From: Actinopolymorpha alba DSM 45243
GTDB taxonomy: Bacteria; Actinomycetota; Actinomycetes; Propionibacteriales; Actinopolymorphaceae
Direction of reading: 5' to 3'
NCBI RefSeq assembly: GCF_000373925.1
Contig: NZ_KB892744.1
Coordinates: 57,368 to 121,367, forward strand
Length of the DNA: 64,000 nt
Positions 52,125 to 61,363 of this stretch are shown here, piece by piece. The translations under genes were made by a program, and so were the position numbers. Below the pieces are notes generated by a model. It was not told where the DNA came from. It saw nothing but the letters and a program-made list of their open reading frames with translations, and did not search any database. Position 1 is the first letter of the stretch. Each line of letters opens with the position of its first letter.

Positions 52125-54104
52125 ATGAAGAGCGAACGAACGCGGCATTGGGGTGGGCGTTGGCGGCAGTACGCCGTGGTTACGGGGCTGGTGTGCGCGG
52201 GGGTGGTGGGATCGCTTGCCCATCCGGCGACGATGACGGCGGCCGCGGCGGCCGGCGGTCCGGCGTTCTCGCTGGGTGAGGGGCAGGCCGTTCGTGGGCA
52301 GCTGAGTGTCTATGTGGGCGGCGGATCTGACCTGCAAGTCAACCTTGACGAGCGGCCTGTCGCGACTCAGCCGGAGCCGAGCCTGCCGGCCACGGTGTTG
52401 TTCGAGGCTGACGGTGTCCAGAGCGGTTCCCAGCGACTCCTGAACTCGGTCTGGGTGAACGGCACGATGGTGTCGCTGATCAGCGAGGACGCGTTCGGGT
52501 ACGCGACCGTGGCCGTTCCGGTGCCGGCGGGTGCCCTCGGCGAGGGCGCGAACGTGGTGACAATCCGCTCAGGGAGTTCGGTGTCGCCGACCGACCTGAC
52601 GAAGAACCACGACGACTTCACCATTCGCAACGTGCGCCTGCGTCTTCTCGGTGGGAACGACCTCCAGGATCCGTCCGTACCCAGCAGCAAGGTGTTGCCG
52701 ATCGGGGACGGCTATCCAGGCGGCAACGCCACCGAGGAGCAGGTCACCCGGAACTTCAGCATGAGCGTCCCCGCCGACGAGGTGCGGGGCGTGTCGTACG
52801 CCGTGGACACCCACCAACTCACCGACGGCCCGCACACGTTGGCGGCGACCGCGGCCGACGGACAGTCGGCGCGCGTCGGCTTCCGGGTCGACAACACCCC
52901 ACCGGTGATCAGCTCCACCTCGCCGGCGGCTGGAGAGCGGATCGGGAACGGCGACCTGGTGGTCGGCGTCGACGCGACCGATGCCGTCTCCGGAGTGGCC
53001 GGCGCGACCGCGGTCCTCGATGGCCGGGCGATTCCGGTGCCCAACAGGTTCCCGGTCGAGAACATCCCGGCAGGCGACCACACCCTCGCTGTGACGGTGA
53101 AGGACAAGGCGGGCAACAGCGATTCTCGAACGGTGCGGTTCACCACCACGGAGGTGCCGATTCCACGGGGTGCCTATGACCGCGGTCAGGTGTACGACGG
53201 GGACTCCTCCGGTGAGGACGCGCCGGTGCTGGTCGCCGCCGGCGACATCGCCTGCGCCGCGACCAGCAGGGTGACCCGGACCGCCTGCCACCAGGCGGGC
53301 ACGGCCACGCTCGTCCAAGCGCAGGAGCCCGACGCGGTGGCGATGCTCGCCGACGGGCAGTACGACGTCGGGACGCTGGAGGCGTACCGATCCTCGTACG
53401 ACAAGTCGTGGGGAGCGTTCAAGGACATCACCTACCCCGCGGTGGGCAACCACGAGTACGCACAGGCGTACTACCCGGGCGCCCGCGCGGACGGCTACTT
53501 CGACTACTTCAACGGCGTCGGCGCGGCGAGTGGCCCGGCCGGTGATCGGCAGCGCGGCTACTACTCCTACGACCTCGGCCGCTGGCATGTCGTCGCCCTG
53601 AACGGCGAATGCGGTGTCGTGTCCTGCGCTGCTGGCTCGGGGCAGTACCGCTGGCTGAAGCAGGACCTTCAGGCGCACCCGAACAAATGCACCCTGGTGT
53701 ACTGGCACAAGCCGATCTTCTCCGCACTGACGACCATCGGCGTCGCGAACCCCGACACCAAGCCGCTGTGGCAGCTCGCCCAGCAGTACGGCGTCGACGT
53801 GGTGCTCAACGGCCACGACCACAACTACCAGCGGTACGCGCCGCAGAACGTCAACGGTCAGGCTGACCCTAACGGCATCCGCGAGTTCGTGGTCGGCACC
53901 GGAGGCGTCGGCTTCCACCCGAGCCTCAACCAGGTGCCGAACCTCCAGGTCGCGAACGCGGACACGTTCGGCGTCCTGCGGCTCACCCTCCGCCCGACCG
54001 GATACGACTGGAAATTCGTACCAGAGCCCGGCGACAACGGTACGTTCACTGACGCCGGCTCCGCCCACTGCACCGCGGTCCCGAACGGCCAGGCCGGCCG
54101 GTAA
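52125..54104 (+). CDS. Secreted calcineurin-like metallophosphoesterase with Ig-like N-terminal part
   Basis: A 659-residue protein with an N-terminal signal sequence (YAVVTGLVCAGVVGSLAHPA before an AAAAAG cleavage region). Residues ~230-370 have the Ig-like SSTSPAAGERIGNGD... fold, and the phosphoesterase covers residues ~395-650: AAGDIACA (metal), LADGQYDVG, AVGNHEYAQ, HKPIFS and LNGHDHNYQR. Motif order matches purple-acid-phosphatase-like Metallophos proteins. It probably releases phosphate outside the cell. The endonuclease/phosphatase gene follows in the same direction. Confidence 0.9.
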   Translation: MKSERTRHWGGRWRQYAVVTGLVCAGVVGSLAHPATMTAAAAAGGPAFSLGEGQAVRGQLSVYVGGGSDLQVNLDERPVATQPEPSLPATVLFEADGVQSGSQRLLNSVWVNGTMVSLISEDAFGYATVAVPVPAGALGEGANVVTIRSGSSVSPTDLTKNHDDFTIRNVRLRLLGGNDLQDPSVPSSKVLPIGDGYPGGNATEEQVTRNFSMSVPADEVRGVSYAVDTHQLTDGPHTLAATAADGQSARVGFRVDNTPPVISSTSPAAGERIGNGDLVVGVDATDAVSGVAGATAVLDGRAIPVPNRFPVENIPAGDHTLAVTVKDKAGNSDSRTVRFTTTEVPIPRGAYDRGQVYDGDSSGEDAPVLVAAGDIACAATSRVTRTACHQAGTATLVQAQEPDAVAMLADGQYDVGTLEAYRSSYDKSWGAFKDITYPAVGNHEYAQAYYPGARADGYFDYFNGVGAASGPAGDRQRGYYSYDLGRWHVVALNGECGVVSCAAGSGQYRWLKQDLQAHPNKCTLVYWHKPIFSALTTIGVANPDTKPLWQLAQQYGVDVVLNGHDHNYQRYAPQNVNGQADPNGIREFVVGTGGVGFHPSLNQVPNLQVANADTFGVLRLTLRPTGYDWKFVPEPGDNGTFTDAGSAHCTAVPNGQAGR

Positions 54105-54152
54105 CCCGCGATACGACGTGATCCCGCACACCCACCTGATCTGGAGGACTGC

Positions 54153-55043
54153 GTGAAACTCAGTATCCGACCCACCCGACGCGGCACACTGACCGCCGCG
54201 GCCGCCCTCGCCGCGACCATGGTGCTTGGCGTGGCTCCGCTGGCGACGGCCGCATCACTCGACGGAGCTGCGTCGGAGGATGGCTCCAAGCCGGTGCCGC
54301 TACGGGTGGCGACCTACAACATCCGTGCCGGAGCCGGGGAGGACAACGTCTTCAACCTGGACCGGACCGCGGCGGCGATTCGTTCGTTGAACGCCGACGT
54401 GGTTGGCCTGCAGGAGGTCGACGTTCACTGGGGTGCTCGGAGCAACTTCGTCGACGAGGCCAAGGACCTGGCGAAGCGGTTGGACATGCGGGTGTTCTTC
54501 GGTCCGATCTACGACCTCGACCCGTTGACTGAGGGTGCGCCCCGGCGGCAGTACGGCCTCGCGATCCTCAGCCGTTATCCGATTCTCGAGGCGAAGAACC
54601 ACGAGATCACCCGGCTGTCGACCCAGACGCCGAACCCGGCGCCCGCCCCGGCGCCCGGCTTCCCTGAGGTTAAGGTCAACGTCCGTGGCGCGTTCGTCCA
54701 CGTCTACACAACGCACCTGGACTATCGCTCCGACCCCTCGGTCCGCCGGGCCCAGGTCGCGGACATGCTCGAGATCCTGGCCGAGGACCGCGGCCCGAAG
54801 GTCCTGGTCGGTGACTTCAACGCCCAGCCGAGCGCTCCTGAGCTCGCGCCTTTGTGGCAGAGCCTGCGCGACGCGGCGCCGAACGGTGGCAAGACCTATC
54901 CCGCGATCATTCCGGTCAGCCGGATCGATCTCGTGACGGTGTCGCCGGACGTCACGGTACGCGGCACGCACGAGGTCGCGACGGACGCGTCCGACCACCG
55001 TCCCGTGGTCGCCGACCTGCTGGTGCCGCGAGAGGACGACTGA
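54153..55043 (+). CDS. Secreted endonuclease/exonuclease/phosphatase-family protein
   Basis: A 296-residue protein with a signal peptide (LTAAAALAATMVLGVAPLAT then AA). EEP motifs: RVATYNIRAGAG, VGLQEVDVHWG, YTTHLDYRSDP, VLVGDFNAQPSAP and the C-terminal ASDHRPVVADL (catalytic His). GTG 54153 has CTGGAGGA upstream. With the preceding phosphoesterase it may scavenge phosphate from nucleic acids or phospholipids, which is inferred. A strong bidirectional terminator follows. Confidence 0.88.
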   Translation: MKLSIRPTRRGTLTAAAALAATMVLGVAPLATAASLDGAASEDGSKPVPLRVATYNIRAGAGEDNVFNLDRTAAAIRSLNADVVGLQEVDVHWGARSNFVDEAKDLAKRLDMRVFFGPIYDLDPLTEGAPRRQYGLAILSRYPILEAKNHEITRLSTQTPNPAPAPAPGFPEVKVNVRGAFVHVYTTHLDYRSDPSVRRAQVADMLEILAEDRGPKVLVGDFNAQPSAPELAPLWQSLRDAAPNGGKTYPAIIPVSRIDLVTVSPDVTVRGTHEVATDASDHRPVVADLLVPREDD

Positions 55044-55090
55044 ATCGGAGACGGCAGGTAGCACGGTCAGCGGCAGCCTGAAGGTTTGAG

Positions 55091-55136
55091 GCAGTGGAGA
55101 CTTTTCCGGGTGCTCGCCCGGAAAAGTCTCCACTGC
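55091..55136. terminator. Bidirectional terminator hairpin
   Basis: Two 20-bp arms (55091-55110 and 55117-55136) pair perfectly across a 6-nt loop and include the AAAAG/CTTTT segment near the loop. It separates the plus-strand EEP gene from the convergent VOC gene. Confidence 0.85.
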
Positions 55137-55171
55137 TTCATAGGCACGGCGAGCGCCCGTTGGTGCTCAGG

Positions 55172-55570
55172 TCAGAGGCCGGGAGCGCAGAACACGTTCC
55201 CTTCGGGGTCGGCCCAGACCCAGTGGATCGGTTGGCCTTCCGCGACGATCCGTTCAACGCGGTGAGCTCCAAGCTGCTCCAACCGTGCTATCTCCGCCTT
55301 CACCTCGTCCACGGTCGCGTGGTGACCCGGTGCGAGGCCGACATCGAGGTGAAACTTGTTGCCCTGCGGGGACTCAGCGCCGTGCTGGACGTGCCGATTG
55401 ATTCCCTGGCAGACGAGCAGGGGCCAGCTGCCTTCCGGATCCTGGGTCACCACCCATCCGGGTGAATCCTCCACCACGTTGTATCCGAGTACGGCCGCCC
55501 AGAATCGTGCGAGCCGCTGAGGATCAGTCGAGTCGAGCACGACTCCTCCCCAATGCGCGCGACGGTTCAT
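55172..55570 (-). CDS. VOC-family (glyoxalase-like) protein
   Basis: A 132-residue VOC protein: AHWGGVVLDSTDPQRLARFW, WVVTQDPEGSWPLLVCQG, NKFHLDVGLAPG and PIHWVWADPEGNVFCAPGL. ATG 55570 follows GGAGG 5 nt upstream. It is the intact counterpart of the broken VOC protein at 7333. Relatives bind metals and act on small electrophiles or serve as antibiotic-binding proteins; no specific role can be read. Confidence 0.85.
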   Translation of the reverse strand: MNRRAHWGGVVLDSTDPQRLARFWAAVLGYNVVEDSPGWVVTQDPEGSWPLLVCQGINRHVQHGAESPQGNKFHLDVGLAPGHHATVDEVKAEIARLEQLGAHRVERIVAEGQPIHWVWADPEGNVFCAPGL

Positions 55571-55734
55571 CGAAACCTCCAACGAGACTTGGGTTTCCAC
55601 CAAAGACATCGACGCTAATGGCGTGATCTGGACACCTACTGTCTTGTTCGAGATCCATGCCTCAGGAGTTCTTCCCAAACACCGTTGCCAGGGTCCTCCG
55701 CTCAGCAAGGGCGCAGGCCAGTGGTCGGTTTTGT

Positions 55735-56976
55735 TCATCGCTCCGGCCGGTTGGCGAGGAGTTCATGGCGCCGGCGCTCCAGTTGTCGTCGTTCCGTCTC
55801 CGTGGGCGCACGGTCGGCGGCAAGCCGGAGAGCGGCCGCGGCCTCGGCCGGGAGGCCGGCCCGGGCCAGGAGGTCGCCCTGTGCCGCAGGGATCAGGTAG
55901 TGGTCGCTGAGTCCGCCCTCGGCGGCCACGGCGTCAAGCGCCGCCAATCCGGCCAGCGGGCCGTCGCACATCCCTATCGCGATGGCGCGGTTCAACCGCA
56001 CGACAGGGGAGGGAAGGATTCCCAACAGTTCGTCGTACAACCGCACAATCGCCGCCCAGTCCGTGTCCGCGGCGGCACGCGCGGCGGTGTGGATGCCAGC
56101 GATGTCAGCCTGGATCCGGTAAAGGCCCCGGCCCGCACCCGGGATCGGCTGGAGGGCCCGGGCCTCGTCGACCGCGGCGACGTCCCAACGGCTACGGTCC
56201 TGCTGCTCCAGTGTGACAAGCTCACCGTCGACGAGGCGCGCGTCGCGACGCGCGTGCTGGAGCAGCATCAGCGCGAGCAGCCCGCGGGTCTCATCGTCAC
56301 CTGGCATCAGCTCGGCGAGGAGCCGGCCCAGCCGGATCGCCTCCTCGGCAAGGGCATGATCGGCCGCGGCGTAGCCCTCGGTGAAGATGAGGTAGACCAC
56401 GGCCAGCACCCCCTCGAGCCGCTCCGGCAGCATCGACGCTGTCGGCACGCGGTAGGGGATGCCCGCGTTGGTGATCTTGCGCTTGGCCCGCAGCAGCCGC
56501 TGGCCCATCGTCGCCTCCGAGGTCAGGAAGGCGCGAGCGATCGCCGCGGTTGACAACCCGGACACGACCTTGAGGGTGAGCGCGACCCGCGCCTCCATCG
56601 GCAGGGCCGGGTGGCAGCAGGTGAAGATGAGCCGCAGCCGCTCGTCCTCCAGCGCGGGCGGCTCAGGAACCACCAGTTCAGTGGTGTCCTGGGCCCCCAG
56701 CGCCGCCACCTCCGCCAGCTTGGAACGCTCGAGGTTGGCCCGGCGGGCAAGGTCGATCGCCCGCCGGGTCGCCACCCTCGTCAGCCACGCCGCCGGATTG
56801 GTGGGTACGCCGTCCCCCGGCCACCGCTCCAACGCACGTTCGGTGGCATCGGCGACGACGTCCTCGGCCAGGTCCCAGTCACCGGTGATGCGGATCAGAG
56901 AGGCGACGATCCGCAGCCGTTCCCGCGCGAGCGCCTGGACGAGCGCGTCGCCGACCGTGACGCGTGGCTCCGGCAT
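55735..56976 (-). CDS. ECF42-type sigma factor with C-terminal TPR-like extension
   Basis: A 413-residue sigma factor: region 2 (LAEDVVADATERALERWP), region 4 (LTLKVVSGLSTAAIARAFLT, SEATMGQRLLRAKRKI) and a 220-residue alpha-helical C-terminal extension (AVVRLNRAIAIGMCDGPLAGL...). This length, extension and partner fit the ECF42 group, in which the extension is required for function and the neighbour is a DGPF protein. ATG 56976 overlaps the DGPF stop (TGATG), giving coupling. Confidence 0.9.
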   Translation of the reverse strand: MPEPRVTVGDALVQALARERLRIVASLIRITGDWDLAEDVVADATERALERWPGDGVPTNPAAWLTRVATRRAIDLARRANLERSKLAEVAALGAQDTTELVVPEPPALEDERLRLIFTCCHPALPMEARVALTLKVVSGLSTAAIARAFLTSEATMGQRLLRAKRKITNAGIPYRVPTASMLPERLEGVLAVVYLIFTEGYAAADHALAEEAIRLGRLLAELMPGDDETRGLLALMLLQHARRDARLVDGELVTLEQQDRSRWDVAAVDEARALQPIPGAGRGLYRIQADIAGIHTAARAAADTDWAAIVRLYDELLGILPSPVVRLNRAIAIGMCDGPLAGLAALDAVAAEGGLSDHYLIPAAQGDLLARAGLPAEAAAALRLAADRAPTETERRQLERRRHELLANRPER

Positions 56977-57317
56977 CACGCCTGGTCGATGGCCCAGAAG
57001 GGACGCAACTCCAAGCGTCCGTGCCGTGCCATCGGGTGCTCCGCGGCGATCGCGATCGCCTCGTCGAGGTCCGCGCACTCCAGCACGTCGTATCCCGCGA
57101 TCCATTCCCGGGACTCGGTGAACGGGCCGTCTGTCACGAGGACCTTGCCCGCACGCTTACGGACGGTCGTGGCGTCCTCGGGCGGGCGGAGCCGGTCACC
57201 CCTCACCCGCGCGCCAGACGCGTCGTGCTTGGCCACCCACTCCTCGATCGTGACCTCGCCCGGGGGGTCGTCCCGCTCGCCGTCGGGGTCCGTGGCGACG
57301 AACATCAGGTACTTCAT
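56976..57317 (-). CDS. YCII/DGPF-type protein
   Basis: A 113-residue YCII-related protein: MKYLMFVATDPDGERDDPPG, the DGPF motif VTDGPFTESREWIAGYDVLE, and IAIAAEHPMARHGRLELRPF. GGAG lies upstream of ATG 57317. DGPF proteins are the conserved partners of ECF42 sigma factors and are probably the sigma factor's targets. Their biochemical reaction is unknown. Confidence 0.9.
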   Translation of the reverse strand: MKYLMFVATDPDGERDDPPGEVTIEEWVAKHDASGARVRGDRLRPPEDATTVRKRAGKVLVTDGPFTESREWIAGYDVLECADLDEAIAIAAEHPMARHGRLELRPFWAIDQA

Positions 57318-57397
57318 AACCGCGCTCCTTCGTCGGGCTCCATCGTCGTACATGGGTACGACGAATGGCAGCGCCGCCATCCGACAAACGCGCGCGG

Positions 57398-57958
57398 TCA
57401 GATCCTGGATTCGTGCCGGAGTTCGTCCACGGGGCTGAGCGCCGCCACCAGATCGGTCCGGGCGCGGAACACCCGGGAGCGGATGGTGCCGGTGGCACAC
57501 CCACACACCTTGGCCGCCTCGTCGTACGACAGGCCGAGCATCTGGGTCAGGACGAATGCCTCCCGCCGGTCGGAGTGGAGGTCCGCGATCGCCAACCGGA
57601 GTGACACCGTGCTGTCGGGGGCTGGAGCGCTCATCCCACGGCGCTCGGCCGCGGCGGCCCAGTCGTCGGTGCGATGGTGACGCGGTCTGCGGTGACTCGC
57701 TCGGAAGTGGTCGGCCGCCACTCGCCGGGCGATGGCGAAGAGCCACAGGCGGGCGGGGGAGCGTGCCTCGTAACGCGGCAGCGCGGTGAAGGCACGCAGG
57801 TAGGTCTCCTGTGTCAGATCCTCCGCCGTGCCGGCGTCGACGAGGTACGTCAGCAGCCGGTGGAGGGACGCCTGGGTCGCGTGGACGAACGCTTCGTACC
57901 CGGTCCGGTCGCCGCGCTGGGCGGCACACAGCAGTCGCGTTATGTCGTTGTCGTCCAC
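57398..57958 (-). CDS. ECF sigma factor
   Basis: A 186-residue ECF sigma factor: region 2 (AGTAEDLTQETYLRAFTALP) and region 4 (EAFVLTQMLGLSYDEAAKVC, GCATGTIRSRVFRARTDLVA). GTG 57958 with a weak GAGGTC ribosome site. It is divergent from a zinc-finger membrane protein at 58155 that may be its anti-sigma factor; the two are not cotranscribed, unlike most pairs. Confidence 0.9.
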   Translation of the reverse strand: MDDNDITRLLCAAQRGDRTGYEAFVHATQASLHRLLTYLVDAGTAEDLTQETYLRAFTALPRYEARSPARLWLFAIARRVAADHFRASHRRPRHHRTDDWAAAAERRGMSAPAPDSTVSLRLAIADLHSDRREAFVLTQMLGLSYDEAAKVCGCATGTIRSRVFRARTDLVAALSPVDELRHESRI

Positions 57959-58154
57959 GTCGGGGTGACCTCGGCCTTTTGGAGAGGGAATGTCACTCTT
58001 TCTTGGCAGAGCACTTTGCCCGTTGTAGCCAGGCCGTTACCAGCGACTGTGTGGGAATTCTTTCTCACAACGCGCCGACCCAGGATGTGCGGAACACGTA
58101 CAACCGCGCGGACTTGCCGGGAACTTCTACGCCGATCCGCACGACCTGGCAGAC

Positions 58155-58817
58155 GTGGAATGCGTGAAAGCCCGAGAAGCGATCTCGGCGAGCCTGGACG
58201 GCGAAGATCCCGGCGTCATCCTCGAGCGCCTGGAGGCACACCTGTCGACCTGCGCGCCATGCGCGGCATGGAAGGGAGCGGCCGAGAACCTCACCCGGCG
58301 AAGCCGGCTTCACCGACTCGGGCCTCTTCCCGACGTCACGGCTGCCGTGATGGCGAGGGTGACCATGCCACGGACCAGCCGCCGGGTCCGGTGGCTGCTG
58401 GCGATCCTGATCGTCTCCGGTAGCGCGCAGCTGATTGTGGGTGCTGCCCAGCTCCTCCTTCACGGGTTCCTCCATGCCGACGGCGGGCTTGCGCGCGCTG
58501 TCGCCACTGAGGCGCACGTCGGTAACGAGGTGGCGGCGTTCAACGTCGCGGTGGGCGTCGGTCTGCTCTGGGCGGCCCGTCATCGACGCCGTGCTTCCAG
58601 CCAGTTGCCGCTGCTGCTGACCCTCATGGTCGTCCTGACTGGGGTCGAAGCGATCGATCTGGTACGCGGACACGCGAGGTGGCAGGGGCCAGCCAGCCAC
58701 CTGCCGGTCGTACTCGGAACGCTGGCCGTACTCGCGATCAGCAGAAGAGACCGGCGACCGTTCGGACCTGATTCCACACGCCGGGCCACGAGTGAACCCA
58801 CCCGGCGTGCCGCGTGA
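58155..58817 (+). CDS. Zinc-finger membrane protein, candidate anti-sigma factor
   Basis: A 220-residue protein. The N-terminus has a ZAS-like motif, C3, H29, C33 and C36 (HxxxCxxC), followed by four hydrophobic segments (WLLAILIVSGSAQLIVGAA; AFNVAVGVGLLWAA; LPLLLTLMVVLTGVEAI; LPVVLGTLAVLAISR). GTG 58155. It is divergent from the ECF gene and followed by a YcnI-like gene. The ZAS motif and context support anti-sigma function; the membrane part suggests sensing at the envelope. Confidence 0.75.
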   Translation: MECVKAREAISASLDGEDPGVILERLEAHLSTCAPCAAWKGAAENLTRRSRLHRLGPLPDVTAAVMARVTMPRTSRRVRWLLAILIVSGSAQLIVGAAQLLLHGFLHADGGLARAVATEAHVGNEVAAFNVAVGVGLLWAARHRRRASSQLPLLLTLMVVLTGVEAIDLVRGHARWQGPASHLPVVLGTLAVLAISRRDRRPFGPDSTRRATSEPTRRAA

Positions 58818-58911
58818 TCTCGCGCGGAACTCTGCCGGCTTCACCGACGACCTGGAATTACGTCAGCGGAGCCGCATCCGAACGAACCTCTCACGGAAAG
58901 GTGAATCCCGA

Positions 58912-59634
58912 ATGGCCTTCATGAGTACGACGCGTCGTTTCGCCGGGCGGGCCGCCATGGTGGTCGGTGGCGCTTGCGTCGCCATGTCGATCGCGGCGGG
59001 GCCGGTCTCGGCCCATGTCGAGGTCGAGGCGGACAAGGCGCGGGCTGGCGAACGCGAGGTGACCGTGACGTTCGTCGCCGAATCCGAGTCGAGCTCCGCG
59101 GGCATCACTTCCCTGCGGGTGGTGCTGCCGGCCGGAATCCAGCCGGCCGAGGTCAGCCTCGCCAAGGGGCCGAAGGGCTGGAAACTCACGCCCGCGGCCG
59201 ACGGCTACAGCGTTGGGGGACCGGCGCTGCCGGCGGGCGAGGACGCGACGTACGCGGTGAAGATCAGCCAACTGCCCGAGGACGCCACGACGCTGGCGTT
59301 CAAGACGCTGCAGAACTACAGCGATGGCGAGGTCGACCGCTGGATCGAGCTTCCATCTTCAGGAGGCGCGAAACCGAAGAACGCGGCGCCCGTGCTGGCA
59401 TTGAAGCCCGCCCTTCGGGCCCCCACGCCGACTGCGACCCCCACGCCCACTCCCACGCCGACCCCGACACCCACTCTGACGCCGACCACCGCCGCGGCGG
59501 CGCCGAGCCCCGTGTCGGCCGCGGCGCAGGCGAGTTCGTCGAGCGTGGGTTGGCCGTTGTACGCCGGTATCGGGGTCGTGGTGCTGGTCGCCGCCGGCCT
59601 TCTCGCCGTCGTACTCCGTCGCCGGGCCGCCTGA
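58912..59634 (+). CDS. YcnI-like (DUF1775) copper-associated membrane-anchored protein
   Basis: A 240-residue exported protein: signal peptide MVVGGACVAMSIAAGPVSAH with mature His first (AHVEVEADKA), DUF1775 domain (SSSAGITSLRVVLPAGIQPA), a Thr/Pro repeat linker (TPTPTPTPTPTPT near residue 190) and a C-terminal helix with RRR anchor. YcnI proteins bind Cu(II) through an N-terminal His. ATG 58912 or 58921. It follows the zinc-finger protein and may be part of the ECF regulon. Confidence 0.85.
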   Translation: MAFMSTTRRFAGRAAMVVGGACVAMSIAAGPVSAHVEVEADKARAGEREVTVTFVAESESSSAGITSLRVVLPAGIQPAEVSLAKGPKGWKLTPAADGYSVGGPALPAGEDATYAVKISQLPEDATTLAFKTLQNYSDGEVDRWIELPSSGGAKPKNAAPVLALKPALRAPTPTATPTPTPTPTPTPTLTPTTAAAAPSPVSAAAQASSSSVGWPLYAGIGVVVLVAAGLLAVVLRRRAA

Positions 59635-59662
59635 CCTGCTTGAGACAAGCCTTTGATTTGGT

Positions 59663-59714
59663 CGAGTTGTCGTAGGTTTCTCGGTCTCTTAGCCGAGGTT
59701 CCTATGACAACTCG
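59663..59714. terminator. Long stem-loop, likely terminator
   Basis: CGAGTTGTC...TCTCGG pairs with CCGAGG...GACAACTCG in a near-perfect 22-bp stem with an 8-nt loop, 30-80 bp past the YcnI-like stop. Confidence 0.7.
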
Positions 59715-59846
59715 GGGAGCCTCATTCAAAACCCCTTTACGCCGACAGGTCGCGGCATCGTGAAAGCAGCGGGAGGCGACGTGGCGGAGGCGCGACCAAG
59801 ATCATTTCGCGGGTCGTCTCACAGGCCGGACCGCTGGCGCCTGGTT

Positions 59847-59865
59847 CATGATCAACTTGATCATG
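59847..59865. promoter_or_regulatory. Perfect 19-bp palindrome
   Basis: CATGATCAAcTTGATCATG reads the same on both strands around one central base. It could be an operator for the downstream DinB gene (60110). Confidence 0.55.
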
Positions 59866-60109
59866 GTCCGGTTCCCGCTCAGTCAGATCCAGCAACCTCT
59901 CCGACGCCAGAGGTTTTGAACAAGCCACGGGGTTGCCCTCTGGTCTCTCAGTACCCAGAACGATTGGGTGTGCGCCACTTGAGACGGCTGCGGCGGCACG
60001 CGGAAAGGTCCCGACTTGGCGCCGGTCCTTTGAGGACAGAACCTGGCCGGATCTGTCTCTAGCGTGGTCCTCAACGCGAACGCGAAGCAGCGATCGAAAG
60101 GACCCGCTC

Positions 60110-60643
60110 ATGACCACCTCCTCCGCCGCCACCCCGTCCGTCGCTCCGGTTGCCACGACGCGCGAGCACGCGGACCTTCTTCAGACGCTCGCGACGCACC
60201 GGAACTTCCTCCACTACACCGTGCGGGACCTCACCGACGAACAGGCCACCCGGCGTACGACGGCGAGCGAGTTGACGCTGGCCGGACTGATCAAGCACGT
60301 GACCGCCTGCGAGGAGAACTGGCTGCGCTTCGTGCTCGGCGGCCCGGGCAGCATGGAGGGGAGCGAGGAGTCGTGGGAGGACGGGTGGCGGATGCTGCCG
60401 GCCGAGACGCTGGCCAGCCTGCTGGCGCGGTACGAGGAGGTCGCGAACCGGACCGACGAGATCGTCCGATCGCTCCCTGACCTCGACGCCGACCACCCGC
60501 TGCCGGTGGCGCCGTGGTTCGAGCCGGGCGCCCGCTGGTCGGCGCGCCGGGTGCTGCTGCACGTGATCGCCGAGACCTCCCAGCATGCCGGCCACGCCGA
60601 CATCATCCGGGAGTCCCTCGACGGCCAGAAGACCATGGGGTAG
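60110..60643 (+). CDS. DinB/mycothiol-dependent transferase-like protein
   Basis: A 177-residue DinB-superfamily protein: LLQTLATHRNFLHYTVRDLT, LAGLIKHVTACEENWLRFVL and VLLHVIAETSQHAGHADIIR. The histidines in HVTACEEN and SQHAGHAD are the expected metal ligands of DUF664/mycothiol transferases. GGACCCG precedes ATG 60110. The substrate is unknown. Confidence 0.88.
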   Translation: MTTSSAATPSVAPVATTREHADLLQTLATHRNFLHYTVRDLTDEQATRRTTASELTLAGLIKHVTACEENWLRFVLGGPGSMEGSEESWEDGWRMLPAETLASLLARYEEVANRTDEIVRSLPDLDADHPLPVAPWFEPGARWSARRVLLHVIAETSQHAGHADIIRESLDGQKTMG

Positions 60644-60896
60644 GCGTTCCGGCTGGGGAGACTTCAAGGTTCGCCCTGGAACGGGGGTGGGGTGTGCGCG
60701 TCAACCGCGCACATCCCCACTGAGTTGTTCGCTCGACGAATTCCGGCGGTTCGTCTCTGCCGGAAATCGGAAAGCGGCTCGAGCGTTAGTACGCCCAGAA
60801 ATAGCGGCCCTCGGCCTGCCAACCGTTGTTGAGTCCCGGCCGACGGTGCCGCGCTGCTCGCCGAAGTGTTCGGCTCGGCCGCCTGATCTACCTGAT
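60644..60896. other. Gap without a supported gene
   Basis: Short frames on both strands have no protein character; no hairpin of note. Confidence 0.3.
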
Positions 60897-61310
60897 CTAC
60901 TTGATTCGCGCGGGACTACGCCGCACGGCGGCAACAATCCGGGCGGTGCCCATGACCACCGCAACAACCGCGCCGATCACGGTCAGCGCCGCGAAGCAGA
61001 CCAGAGCGGGGTTCACCCAGGCGGGCACGACGTCGAACGCCGCGTTGCACCGGTTGTGCAGGGGGAAGAAGCGGCTCGGCTCCTCCCAGTGCGTGGCGCG
61101 GTACGCGTCGTCGTACGGTTGGCCCAGCCTCGCGCAGGTCTCGCCGATATCGAGCCCGCCGGAGAACACTCCTATGAAGTAGACGACAAAGCCCGCTGTG
61201 GCTGCCAGCACCGACAGCAGTACCCACACGCGAATGCGACGCCAGAGCCCGCGCGGTGACGGTGGCGTGGCGGTCAGCAAGGTTCTCCGGTGCACATGGT
61301 CACCCAGCAT
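60897..61310 (-). CDS. Two-helix membrane protein of unknown function
   Basis: A 137-residue protein with hydrophobic segments at residues ~25-50 (VWVLLSVLAATAGFVVYFIG) and ~105-130 (PALVCFAALTVIGAVVAVVM). The loop between them contains cysteines (GETCARLGQ; HNRCNAAF) that could form a disulfide outside the cell. I do not recognise the family. Convergent or divergent control is not evident. Confidence 0.65.
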   Translation of the reverse strand: MLGDHVHRRTLLTATPPSPRGLWRRIRVWVLLSVLAATAGFVVYFIGVFSGGLDIGETCARLGQPYDDAYRATHWEEPSRFFPLHNRCNAAFDVVPAWVNPALVCFAALTVIGAVVAVVMGTARIVAAVRRSPARIK

Positions 61311-61363
61311 AGAGACTGCTCCAGGAACGAACGCTCAGGCGTTCGCAGCCCTACCATGTGGCC

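Larger units (their letters stand above)
59635..60109. other. Intergenic region with a terminator and a long palindrome
   Basis: Contains the hairpin at 59663-59714 and the palindrome at 59847-59865. No gene is recognised; a GGACCCGCTC leader precedes the DinB ATG. Confidence 0.5.

Noticed and set aside
59430..59480. Thr-Pro repeat as a DNA repeat element
   Set aside because: It is the coded linker of the YcnI-like protein.
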